Source: Symbiodinium natans (taxonomy: Eukaryota > Sar > Dinophyceae > Suessiales > Symbiodiniaceae). Taken from it: DNA of 64,000 nt. Positions 54,948 through 64,000 of this stretch are shown one piece after another. Every line of letters begins with the position of its first letter. Position 1 is the first letter of the stretch. The stretch is taken from NCBI GenBank assembly GCA_905221605.1, contig CAJNDS010002068.1:647001-711000 (forward strand), written 5' to 3'. The notes under the pieces are model-generated. The model searched no databases and was not told the origin of the DNA. It saw only the letters and a list, made by a program, of their open reading frames with translations. The translations under genes and the position numbers were made by a program.

Positions 54948-55005
54948 GTGGGCGGTGTTACTCCTTGGATCCATGCACGCAAGAGCTATTCGAAGAGATG
55001 AAGTG
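54948..55005 (+). CDS. PPR-like exon
   Basis: After CCCGCAG the frame reads WAVLLLGSMHARAIRRDEV, the helix that continues the previous core. A competing frame (QELFEEM) is shorter. It ends near GTGAGC. The best-marked C-rich flank of this locus precedes it. Confidence 0.65.
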
Positions 55006-55231
55006 AGCCGCTCGGCTTGAGAGTCGTTTTTTGGGGGCTATGGGGAGTTAGGGATTCGATTTTAGGCTTTTAAGGTTCTGGGTTATAAGGTTCTGGGTTA
55101 GTGGGCTTATCGGGCGTGAGGATCTCAGTACAGAACCCAGAGAATCTAGCTCCCTTCATGGGCAACTTGTTTTGACCGATGCCCCGCATCAAGAGTCGTA
55201 GCCACGGACCGCCAGCGGCAAGCTGCTCACC

Positions 55232-55285
55232 AGGCTGCAACGCGGCTGTCAGCGCGTGCAGGGCCCAGCACTGTCAGATGGCACA
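55232..55285 (+). CDS. PPR-like exon
   Basis: Frame reads GCNAAVSACRAQHCQMA. N-A-A-V-S-A-C core with Arg where Glu usually stands. Confidence 0.5.
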
Positions 55286-56369
55286 TCGCCCTAAAACCGC
55301 CTAAAGCACCTATATATCAGTCCAAATCCTCAAGGGCACCCTGGAATCACCAAGCAACGTTCAGGAAACTTGTGACCATCACCCCCCGAACCAAGCGAGC
55401 CAGTGTTCTGGGCCGACCTCATCTCCAACCCGAAAGCCCCCAACCATCTTCAACCTTGAGCACCAAGTACCCTAGAACCCGAAAAAGCCAAGAAACCTAG
55501 ACCTCACCCAAAAAAGGTTTGCCAAGCCTGGTTGGTTATATGCAAGGGACCACGACAATAAAAATGTTGAATGGGGATGCTGGGAAGGGTTGAGAAACGA
55601 GGATCCACAAGTCAGGTGCGAGACCTGCTCTGAACCCGCCATCCGGGCCGCTCGCCCAACAAAGGAACCAAGACCATGGCTTGGAATGGGTCTGTGTAGG
55701 TTTGCGTAGGTTGAGGATGGCTGAGAGTTTAGAGTTTGGGGCCGGTGGTTTAGTCGGTTTAGTGAAGTTTAGTGGGTTTTGGGGTGACTTTTGGACCACT
55801 GAAGGCTTTGGCTTATAAATCTGCAAGGATCCGAGTACCAACTGCCGCTGTCTCACGGGACGAAATGGAGAGTCTAAAGGCTTTCTTCCTCAATAGGGAC
55901 ACCTGGGGGGGAAATCGGTCTCGCTGCTTGAAGATACCGGAAGTAAGATCTCGCTTGCAGCAGGGCCTAAGACTGCAAGGGGCAGACGGTTAGCTGTGAG
56001 AAGACGGCTGGAAAAGGGCTCCAAATGTACGAGCAGCGTGGCCCCTAAACCCCAATCGCTGGCACTCTCATCCCTGTGCAGGCCATGCAGCTTCAGCTAG
56101 GATGGCCAGCATGTTGCCATATTCCCATACGCCAAGATTCCCATACTCCCTCATTCCCACAATCCATTTTTCAGGTTTCGGTTCCCATACATAAAACCCG
56201 TTCGGCAAACTTATGCTTTCGAATATTCCAAACTACGAGACATCTGATTCTCTGGCCCCATCCGGCCTGAAGCATGAGGCCTGAGCCCCTTCAATGCCCG
56301 CCTGGAGTAACCCCTTCACCCGAAGCCCTAAACCCTAAATCCTCAACCCTGCCCAAAACCTTCGAGGTG

Positions 56370-56465
56370 CGAGAACTCCTCGCAGTGGCGCTTGGCCTTT
56401 AGCCTGGGGCGTGGGACAAGAGAGGGTTTGGGGGCCCTCGTGTCAGCGTGCGAGTGGCCTGTCTC
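56370..56465 (+). CDS. PPR-like exon(s), possibly a relic
   Basis: RCENSSQWRLAFSLGRG resembles the C-E-K-x-x-Q-W-x-x-A helix start, and GALVSACEWPVS, a few codons on in the same frame, resembles the next core. The two halves are closer than a normal repeat, suggesting deletion or decay. Confidence 0.4.
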
Positions 56466-56825
56466 AGCTCAGATTTTCGGTGATTGTCCCAGGATGCAGG
56501 TCCTTGTAAATCAAAATGTGCACCTTGTCACGGGATTGGGATTGTGGCTTTTTTGCTACCCCTCTCCAGGATGTACGTGCCCAGAGAAACTTCCGCTTTC
56601 AGCATGGACAGTTGCTGTGTTTGTGATGTGGGAACGTGATCTCAACTCCAGGACAGCTCAAGCTGAGTCTAGCTGGCTACGTCTTCGAATGATACTGTAG
56701 GGCCGTGGTAGATGCTGCAATCTTAGCCTTGTCATCCCTGTACAATCAGAACGCTCTAGCTTCTAGTCATCATCGTAACATCAACTACCCAGAAGTGCAT
56801 TGCTGCCCAGCATTTGTGTGGCCAA

Positions 56826-56925
56826 GGAAGGCTCGTGAGTGGCAGCACGCCTTGGCCGCTCTCGCGATGCACCGCTTGGATCGTGTGGCCATGGATGTCA
56901 TCAGCGCCTTGATCCCGAACATTGC
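56826..56925 (+). CDS. PPR-like exon
   Basis: Frame reads KAREWQHALAALAMHRLDRV then AMDVISALIPN. R-E-W-Q-x-A-L-x-x-L-x-M followed by D-V-I-S is a whole helix pair junction. Confidence 0.6.
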
Positions 56926-56970
56926 TACCCTTATTCTCACTAGTGCTTATTGCTGCTACGGGCCAGTTTT

Positions 56971-57028
56971 CTTTCCTATTCTTTCCTATTCTTTCCTATT
57001 ATTTCCTATTCTTTCCTATTCTTTCCTA
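56971..57028. repeat. 10-bp minisatellite (CTTTCCTATT) x 6
   Basis: Six head-to-tail copies, one with a single change (ATTTCCTATT). It marks the start of a T-rich, AT-rich stretch. Confidence 0.95.
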
Positions 57029-58260
57029 GTTCATGATGTCTGTCAAACATATCATTTACTATTGCGTGTTCTGTACCATCAGCGGCCATTTTTAACTGGT
57101 GATGCGCGTATGATTGACGAATATGTGTGCGCTTTATGCATGTTTTTTTGCTGATTTTCATTTTCACTTTTTGAATGTAGTATTCTCTACTGATTTATGT
57201 CTACTGATTTATGATTGTTCTTTGTAACTTGTTCTTCTTCTTCTTCTTCTTGTTCCTAGTTGCTTTGTTTGTTTTGCCTGATGAACGACGAGTATCCATG
57301 ATGTCAAGTATGATTATAATGCAAGGAGGAGGAAAGGCTAGCAGCTGCAGTGGCACCTCCCCCTCCCCCCCCTTTGCTTTCGTGGCGAGAAGGGCGGTCT
57401 GTGGGGTGGGCGGGCGGGAGAGGCGTGCCACCATGCAACCAGCGAAAAAGGGGGTCTTTGTGGGGTGGGGGGGGAAGGACTGGGGATCGCAACTGAGAAG
57501 CACGAGAACGGTGGGCCGGAGAGGTCAAGCTGGAACACAATTTACCAGCACGTGGTCTTCGTTCGCCATTCTAATTCTATAGCACCAACGCACGGCGAAA
57601 ACATCTCATAGGGAACGCGGACACCGCACGGCCGAGGCCGAGGCGAATATTATCGAATATTATTGGATAGGTGAAATGTAGAAGTTGATATGAATATTTT
57701 TAGTTTTGGCATTGTCTTATTTTTCGTACCAAATATTTGCATTCATCAGAAAACATCATATAATGAGCATTCATATTTGTAATAGTCGTAGTTCATTAGT
57801 ATGTACTTTGTGATAACCACTTGCTTTTGAAGCTGTTCGAAATGTGCGATTTTCACTACCTTGACCTAACAGCCACCGTTTTGTTTTGTTTTGTTGTTTA
57901 TGCTCGATTGTTGTGATTAAGTTGTTGACTGTTTTTTGGATGATTTACATATCGATTGAATTATTCATGTGTCATCACAGTGTATCATTAAGCATGATTA
58001 TGTGCTGTCGTGTAACAATTTGTTAGGCATCTGAATTGTTATTTGGCATTGTGTTTTGTTGTTGTTTATCATGAGTTTTTGCATGCTTACGTATCTTTTC
58101 ATTGTTTTGGCACTTGTCATTATGTATTGTTTGTTCATGATTATATCTATTCTTTTGTTTTGTATGCATTGCATTTATTCTTTTTTGCTATTTTATCATG
58201 AATGTTCGTATAATCTTGCTTCTGTGTGTTTCGTGTATACGGTTTGGGGTTCCGGGTTGT
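57029..58260. other. AT-rich island, about 1.2 kb
   Basis: T-rich on the plus strand (TTTTGTTTTGTTTTGTTG and similar), lacking telomere-like motifs until 58,240, and lacking convincing ORFs. A GC-rich patch at 57,330-57,540 interrupts it. Its composition recalls the AT-rich core of the 36.2-39.2 kb element, but I found no inverted ends. Confidence 0.6.
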
Positions 58261-60163
58261 AAAAAAGATATGTATATATATGTATACAGACACATGCAAA
58301 GCCAATCAGCAACCCGCACCAGCTGTTCGTCCCAATACCTTGAAGGTTGCGATGCGATGCTGATGGCCTGCAGGGCCGGCTCACACTGGCAGGCCCATAA
58401 GGGTTCCCGGGAAGGAAGGGTCTCGGGTTCAGGGTCGCGAGCCTTCGAATTTCCTCACCAACATGTAGGCTCATCCTCGCTGCTTCATGCCACAGGTTCA
58501 GGGGCTTGAGGGTTTGGGACAGATAGGGGGCGCGAAGGAGGGGGGGGGAGGGGGAGGGTTGGGGTGGGAGGGGAGCGTGCGCCTGAAGTGTCAGCTGGCT
58601 CACACTGATGCGCGTGGCAGGTTGCATTGGTTCTTCTGGGGTCCATGGCTTCGGATTCCATGCAGCCCACGGCGCTGAGCGCCTAAGATGCATGCTGTTG
58701 GAGCTTCAGGAGAGTGGCTGCTGTTGTGAGCGGCGTTTTGAGGAAGCTTGGGGCTTTATTTGGCCGCCCTGCTGAGGCTTTGACGCTGCACTTCCTGCCT
58801 TCGACGCTGGTGGTGGGACGTGTCTCAATTGAGCTGGGCTGCTCTTGTATGCTCTTTTAAACTTTAGGTCCACCGGCAATCGATTTGGGAGTACCACGCC
58901 GTCATCGGGAACCCTCGAACTTTTCGCCCTAAAACCTACAGACAAGACCCTCAACCCTGGATCTGCAGCTGCTGGTCCTGCAACTCTCGGTAAATAGGAG
59001 GAGCCTTGTGCGAGGTTTATCCCATCGCTGCTCGCAGCGCTGCCGGCCATTGCCGACCGACTTCGCAGAAAAGCCTGCGGCAGAGTAGTGGCAGAGTAGT
59101 GGTAGTGGGTGTGACGTCAGACGTCGTGAGGGGCAAGTGCAGATAGTCTATGTTTTAGGTTTATGGTCGCATTCGATGTCGTCAAGACTTCAAAGCTTCA
59201 GTTAGCCACCCATAGTAAACCTTTACCAAAAAGACATGTTCCTTCTATGCTGTCGTGTCCTGAGAGTTTGTACAATGTCGTGGTGTGCGCAGTGCCACTT
59301 GAACTGATGCGTGGTTGTAAGCAACGCCGGCTCGCCCGACGAAAGCCTCCGAAGCCGCAAAACCCTCTGAGCCCGACACGGCCGCCACCCGGAGTTCGCA
59401 GCAGATGTCCAAAACCACAAGCACCCAGTCTCAAAGCAGGCCCAGTATGCCTTCTTGTTCATAGATCTCTGCTTTCCTGCTGGTTCTGTTGCGCGTCCTC
59501 GTGCGCCATTCGTTCTGCTCTAGGCAGGACGCTGTGCGCATTTTTGCTTCCACGTTTGTGAAGGCTAAGCGGCTGAGGTTTGTAGGGTTCAGGGCTGCAT
59601 GTGCATGATTAGCCGTTAGCCTGGGTCCCCATGGGGCCTGCAAGGGGCCGCTCTTCCACAAGGCGCGGGGTAGGAGAGTACGTAAGTGCGAGTGTTCGGA
59701 TTATGGGAAGTTTAGGGCTTAGGGGTGTGACTTCCACACGACAACCCAGAGTTCACGTACAGTCACGGCGCCAGAATTCACCATCGCTAAATTGCAAGCC
59801 CGGAAGCCTACTAAATACCCTAAAGCCCTAAAGGTCCTCTGACAGTCCTCTCCCCCAAAATCGCAGCAGGGAGGATGCTCTCCGCGCGGCGACACGCAAC
59901 CTCAGGGACCTGGCCCGCCTCTCTTGGGCAAATGGAAGTTTTTTGGTGTGTAAGGCATCCAGGTTTTAGGGTTTGAGGGGGTCAGGGCGATTGGCATGCT
60001 TTTCGCGTTAGGGCCCTTAAAGGTGCCGAGCCCCTAACCCCAAAAAAAGCCCAAACCTGAACCCGCAGCTCTCATCCGAAAGCCATGTTGGGGACGCACT
60101 CCCTGAAGCCATCTCGGGGAGTACAGGACACCCCCCTGAACCCTAAACCGTGTTTCGTCCCAG
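58261..60163. other. Intergenic or intronic sequence with weak PPR-like relics
   Basis: TALSA at about 58,655-58,680 (SDSMQPTALSA) may be a PPR relic. G-rich and C-rich telomere-like motifs alternate (58,500-58,520; 59,700-59,730; 59,815-59,830; 59,960-59,985). No further exon is secure. Confidence 0.35.
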
Positions 60164-60256
60164 GACAGTCGGCATGGCAGCGGGCATTGGGCTACCTCCA
60201 AGCCATGCCAGACGAGCCATTGGGCTCCACAGCAGTCATAGCTTTCAAGATATAGA
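60164..60256 (+). CDS. PPR-like exon
   Basis: After GTCCCAG the frame reads QSAWQRALGYLQAMPDEPLG then STAVIAF. A-W-Q-R-A-L-x-x-L-Q-x-M helix plus the start of the next core. CCCTAAACCGTG precedes it. Confidence 0.65.
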
Positions 60257-60617
60257 AGGCTTGTACGAGGCTTGATAGGGTTTGCTCGAGGGCAATTCTG
60301 TGGTCGCGCAAGGGTTGTTATCAGCTTCCGAGTTTCTTTGTGTCCGATTCCAAAGCGCAGGAACTTGCGGCCCAACGTGTCGCCCAGCAGCAGTTTATGA
60401 AGTTTCGCATTGAGGCCACCATTGATGTGGCATCTACGTAGGGAACCAGCTGCCCAGGCCTCAACCCTCGTCTCTAAACCCGAATTCCACAGTGCATGCG
60501 CCACCAGCCCTGTCGCCCCCTACCAGCCAAACTAAGCGAAGCCTCTTCCGATCTTGCAAAAAGCCTGCACGAATGGGAAGATCAGCAGTGCCCTCACCCC
60601 GAAACCCTAAACCTCAG

Positions 60618-60700
60618 GTTTTCCTTCGGCGCCGCCCTCAGTGCTTGCGAGCGGGGCTCCCAGTGGCTTTCGGCGCTGCTGTTGCTGCAGGCCTGGCTCA
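60618..60700 (+). CDS. PPR-like exon
   Basis: After CCTCAG the frame reads FSFGAALSACERGSQWLSAL then LLLQAWLRR. F-G-A-A-L-S-A-C-E-R-G-S-Q-W is one of the best PPR matches of the window. Open to TGA at about 60,735. Confidence 0.75.
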
Positions 60701-60739
60701 GACGGAGATGTCACGTCGGAGGCCCAAAACTGTGAACCC

Positions 60740-61572
60740 GCACCCCGCAGCCCTACCTGAGTTTCGACCGTCTACAGTCAAGCATAGTTTATTCACTTGA
60801 AAAGGGCTCATTGGCATTCTTGTGCTATCTTGCTCATGGGTGCTCCAGGACACGTGGTAAACAAGCCAGGCCTGTTTCCAGAGTAAGCAAGCCAGTGCTG
60901 TTTCCAGACAATCCAGGTGGATGTAGTTCTGCGTGGCGCTATCAATAACCTGGCAGGCCTAAACCTTAAACCCGAGCCCCTTTTGTGGTAATGCTAGCAG
61001 ACGTCGCGTTTGGGGAGGACATGGATCACCGAAGTGTACAGCGTGATGTCATCAGCTCCGTGGTGTTGTACTACACGAGCCTACATACTTATCAACATTT
61101 TCCCCTAAATGGTTCAGGGTTTAGGGCTTAGGGCAAACAACTGCCACCGTCATGCCCGAACAATGAAGGACTTAGAATACGTAGAACTATATAGGCCCCT
61201 ACGTTAATCCATCAGCTGGCTTCTTGTTCCTTTCACTGGTGCCAAAGGCAAGGGGTCTGGGCCCCAAAGCCCAAACCCAACGCTCTATAGGCTTGGAACC
61301 TAGAACTAAAAATCAGTCCTAAACCCCAAATCCTAAACTCTACAGTTCCCCCTGAAAGTCGATCCAGTTCAATCATGTGTTGGCGTTCGGGGTAAGGTTG
61401 TTTCTTGCTGTGAACATGCGAATCGGGGATCACTCTTTTGCTTGGGTCTGACATCACGGCTGTTTCTTTCTGCCTGTAGTGAATACGGCTGCAAGTTCAT
61501 CGCCTGTTGCAGAGAACTCTTACGCGAACTCAGCGCCTTAAACTCTCCCTCAACTTGCATCGCGCTGCCAAG
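60740..61572. other. PPR intron
   Basis: Large intron with G-rich motif at 61,115-61,130 and C-rich motifs at 61,315-61,345. No other feature seen. Confidence 0.4.
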
Positions 61573-61620
61573 GTTGCAGCGCAGCTATCAGTGCCTGCGA
61601 GAAGTCAGCAGCCGCTCAGA
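61573..61620 (+). CDS. PPR-like exon
   Basis: Frame reads CSAAISACEKSAAAQ. CAG stands at its 3' edge and again at the acceptor of the next exon, so the intron ends are ambiguous by a direct repeat. Joined they read SACEKSAAAQ-AWQSALVLVQ. Confidence 0.65.
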
Positions 61621-61767
61621 TCAGGGATGATGGCTTTAGCACAACTTGGGACGGGAGCTTGAAGTTCAAACAGTTGTTTGCTTTGAGATCTCCTTTCGGA
61701 GTTCACCCTTAGATCGTCAGGTCGCCAGGCATTCCGGCTGGACCCCTCAGCCCATTCCACCCCCCAG

Positions 61768-61822
61768 GCATGGCAGTCGGCGCTGGTGCTGGTGCAGACT
61801 ATGACCAGCTCAGAGGCTTCCA
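61768..61822 (+). CDS. PPR-like exon
   Basis: After CCCCCAG the frame reads AWQSALVLVQTMTSSEAS. It is followed by a G-rich intron start that includes a perfect telomere-like array (61,852-61,870). Confidence 0.7.
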
Positions 61823-61933
61823 GATAGTGTTTGTGGGTATGGGGTGTGGGGATTTAGGGTTTAGGGTTTAGCATGCTGCCTTCAGCCCTCATGGTGCCCT
61901 TCATGTCGAGCTGCTGACTTCCCAACGAACCAG

Positions 61934-61997
61934 ATCCGCTGCGACGTTGTTTGCCTGGGTGCCGCCGTGGCTGCGCTGGCGGCCGGCTCCGAGCCGC
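61934..61997 (+). CDS. PPR-like exon
   Basis: After AACCAG the frame reads IRCDVVCLGAAVAALAAGSE, joining the previous exon as TSSEAS-IRCDVVCLGAAVAA. C-D-V-V-x-x-x-A-A-V-x-A core. Confidence 0.65.
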
Positions 61998-62175
61998 ACA
62001 GCTCAGGGCTTGGGTTTGGCATGGTTTCAGCCTTCAGGGTGCAGGAGTGCATGGTTCAGGGGAGCTTGGGTGCGAGATTTCCCGTGGCTCTAGAATCTAT
62101 AAGCCCGAAGCGATGGGACCCACACCCCAAAACCCCTTAAAAAGCCCTAAACCCTGAAAACCCTAAGCCCTGAAG

Positions 62176-62255
62176 CGTGCGAGGTGGAGCCGTGCCCTGC
62201 ACATGGCAAGGCAGATGGAGGCCCCAGAGGGCCCATCGCGTGATTCTTTCACTCA
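62176..62255 (+). CDS. PPR-like exon
   Basis: Frame reads RARWSRALHMARQMEAPEGP then SRDSFTH up to a GTAAGG donor. R-W-S-R-A-L-x-x-x-R-Q-M helix. The two flanking introns show the clearest telomere-like bracketing: CCCTAAACCCTGAAAACCCT before and TTGGGGTTTTAGGGGCTTTG after. Confidence 0.65.
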
Positions 62256-62511
62256 TGTAAGGATTTGAGGCTTTCGGGTCTTGGGGTTTTAGGGGCTTTG
62301 GGGCGTTGGGGTTATCGGGGTTTTGGGGTTTGGGGGTTTTGGAGTTTTAGGGTCCTGAAGGATTTTGCGGGGGCAGGGCTTCGTCTTTTTGAAGACTTAA
62401 AGCTTGAAAGAATCAAGGTTGTAGTAGTACTCCTAAGGTTTTCTGTTGCGGAGGGCTGAGGGCTGAAGGGCTACAGGCAACCCTAAACCCTAACGCAGCT
62501 AACGTTGACAG

Positions 62512-62575
62512 GAAGCCTCTGTTCCACCCAACGTCGTGGCATATGGTTCGGCGCTGAAGGCGAGGCTCTCTGCTT
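62512..62575 (+). CDS. PPR-like exon
   Basis: After TTGACAG the frame reads EASVPPNVVAYGSALKARL. P-N-V-V-A-Y-G-S-A-L-K-A core. It joins the previous exon plausibly (DSFTH-EASVPPNVVAYG). Confidence 0.65.
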
Positions 62576-62644
62576 TTCCCCTATAGTTGTAGAACCTACG
62601 CACCACTCCACCAAAACTAAAAATTGCATAAAGAGCGGTGTGTG

Positions 62645-62695
62645 TGTATATATATACACGTGTATGTATGTATACATATATATATATATATATGT
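62645..62695. repeat. (TA/TG)n microsatellite
   Basis: TGTGTGTATATATATA then TATATATATATATATGTATA, about 50 bp. Confidence 0.9.
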
Positions 62696-62699
62696 ATAG

Positions 62700-63424
62700 C
62701 CCCCTGATTGTTTTGGTACTTTTTTCGGTTTGTCTTTTTTTGTCTAGGGTTTCCGATTAACACACAGACGAACAGAGGTTCTCCCATTAAGACTCAGAGG
62801 AGGAAATCGGGGTTTCCAAATTGGGAAGCAACAGAGGAAGGACCTCCACTTACCTGCTTCCCAGCAGATATCAACAATTTCGAAAACTCGACAAGAGTCT
62901 TCCCCATAGCGGGATGACCAAACATCTGGCAGCATTGGCTTGCGCAGGAAAGGAGTGTGCATGTAGCTCGTCTTTCAAAGCTTCCGAAATCTGCCCTCCC
63001 GCGAAACAGGACCTAGTTAGTTATGGACCCCAACCTTGCGGCAAATGGGGGATGAAGGCATGCATAGAGACGACAGAAAGACAAACACAAACAACGACGA
63101 AGTAGAGAAGGAAAGGGTGGACGAAGTAAAGAACGAAACAATCAAGTCTTAACACACACTTGAACGGCTGGTGATGTACGGGCCAGAATCCTCTGATTGT
63201 TAACAAAGCAAATGAATTCCTCGCCGAAATGCCGACAGCAACAGGCCCCTGTATCAGGCGAGATCAGCTAGCGTTTTGAGTCGAGAGCTCAGCGATCATC
63301 ATCGTCAACATCATCATCATCATCATCATCGTCATCATCAGCTTCATCATCATCAGCATCATCATCATCATCATCATCATCAGGATCTGAAGCTTCGAAC
63401 CCGAAGCCTTCTTCACGGAATGGT
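62700..63424. other. No gene recognised; trinucleotide repeat at its end
   Basis: From 62,700 to 63,290 no telomere-like motif and no convincing exon. The (TCA)n tract at 63,301-63,381 closes the stretch. Confidence 0.4.
63301..63381. repeat. (TCA/ATC)n trinucleotide repeat
   Basis: About 80 bp of TCA units with single-base variants. On the minus strand one frame gives an Asp-rich run after a 45-codon open lead (FREEGFGFEASDP); on the plus strand another frame gives His. Coding is not proven for either. Confidence 0.95.
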
Positions 63425-63510
63425 TTCTTTGGGCTTCGCCCAAAGTGGACAGGCCTGTGAGCTCTCGCGGGGCTGGAAGCAGGCCTGGAGCATCCAAAGC
63501 GATTCAGCTG
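63425..63510 (+). CDS. Possible PPR-like exon
   Basis: Plus-strand frame reads SLGFAQSGQACELSRGWKQA then WSIQ. A-C-E-L-x-x-G-W-K-Q-A-W resembles the SACEK...WQQAL core and helix. Flanks lack the telomere-like pattern, so this may be a relic. Confidence 0.35.
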
Positions 63511-63669
63511 TTTGATTCGTCAATGTCGGCTCTTCTTCTCTGACTCCTGTACTTGCATCTGGGTATAGAGGTAATTGAGTTTGTTCACCTTTCAGCACGG
63601 AATGTGAGCTGGCTTTAGAACGTCGGCGAGACCAGCTAGTGTTCTCCTACTTTACGAATATAGCGCTAA

Positions 63670-63737
63670 CAATACGGTGAAAGGATTATAGGAAAGTATG
63701 TATCAATACGGTGAAAGGATTGTAGACAAGTATGTAT
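63670..63737. repeat. 34-bp tandem duplication
   Basis: CAATACGGTGAAAGGATTAT and the following 14 bases occur twice head to tail, with two substitutions. Confidence 0.9.
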
Positions 63738-64000
63738 CATCTGCACTAAAGACTCGGGTTATGCCTTAGGGTTAGGGGGGTTTTGGGGGTTAGCTTTGCG
63801 GGTTGGGGTTTAGGATGGGCACTCAAAAAGTTCGCCAGTTTCCGCCACATTTCAAGGGTAAAAGGTGTCTAGGTGTTCCAGTTTTGTGTTTGAGAGGATC
63901 TTCTTTAAAGTTCGTGTTTTTCAGAGAGGGGTCCAGAGGCCAGCATTAGCCCTGCCTTATTTCCAGCTTTTGGCAAGAAGGGTGCGCCCTTTGCAGTTGA

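Noticed and set aside
58706-59050. 114-codon minus-strand open frame with ATG
   Set aside because: No recognisable motif, Ser/Pro/Lys-rich with telomere-like motifs inside; probably chance.
1-64000. CRISPR arrays, bacterial promoters, ribosome binding sites, rRNA genes
   Set aside because: No evenly spaced direct repeats with unique spacers, no rRNA-like conserved blocks noticed, and the gene structure is eukaryotic, so bacterial signals do not apply. tRNA genes could not be screened rigorously by eye.

Overview
The window looks like nuclear DNA of a dinoflagellate, probably a Symbiodiniaceae-type or related core dinoflagellate. The evidence is: (1) short exons scattered between long introns; (2) introns that need GC or GA donors as well as GT; (3) plant/dinoflagellate-type telomere motifs (TTTAGGG / CCCTAAA) sprinkled as one to three degenerate copies through almost all non-coding DNA; (4) many exons of the dinoflagellate type of pentatricopeptide-repeat (PPR) protein, recognisable by ISACEK-like and W..AL.LL..M-like cores; (5) abundant microsatellites and G/C homopolymers. 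I see no bacterial operons, CRISPR array or rRNA gene. I could not screen for tRNA genes rigorously.

Layout. 1.7-14.5 kb (+): a highly split gene for a divergent ABC transporter, rebuilt here from 17 short exons. Several junctions keep frame and give a continuous family-like protein: membrane domain first, then one nucleotide-binding domain whose signature and Walker B regions look degenerate. 17.9-19.5 kb (+): a two-exon PI-PLC X-domain-like protein, the most intact gene here. 20.4-20.9 kb (+): two exons, the first resembling the cysteine-containing N-terminal domain of nose-resistant-to-fluoxetine proteins. 20.9-24.6 kb: a 3.7 kb repeat block (two small tandem families, then about 3 kb of GC-rich complex repeats) bracketed by (TA)n tracts. 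29-35.4 kb: a string of unidentified candidate exons, some hydrophobic, perhaps one membrane protein. 36,206-39,231: a 3.0 kb mobile element with terminal inverted repeats of about 430-465 bp and a possible AAAC target duplication. Its AT-rich core carries virus-like small genes on the minus strand and a host-like gene fragment on the plus strand. 41.6-49.2, 54.7-56.9 and 60.2-62.6 kb (+): exons of PPR genes. 49.65-53.9 kb: a block almost free of telomere-like motifs, with a three-exon unknown gene, a decayed copy of part of it, a 20-bp interspersed repeat family, a hairpin and a single-exon coiled-coil gene. 57.0-58.3 kb: AT-rich, no gene recognised.

The pattern I find most striking runs through the whole window. 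Exons tend to have C-rich CCCTAAA-like sequence just upstream and G-rich TTTAGGG-like sequence just downstream. Each intron therefore tends to start with G-rich telomere-like sequence and end with its C-rich complement, which could pair in the pre-mRNA and bring the two splice sites together. The rule is invariant under strand reversal and served here as a practical exon finder.

Limits: exon edges were placed by eye from reading frame, AG acceptors and family resemblance. Functions given as 'like' are inferences without database searches.
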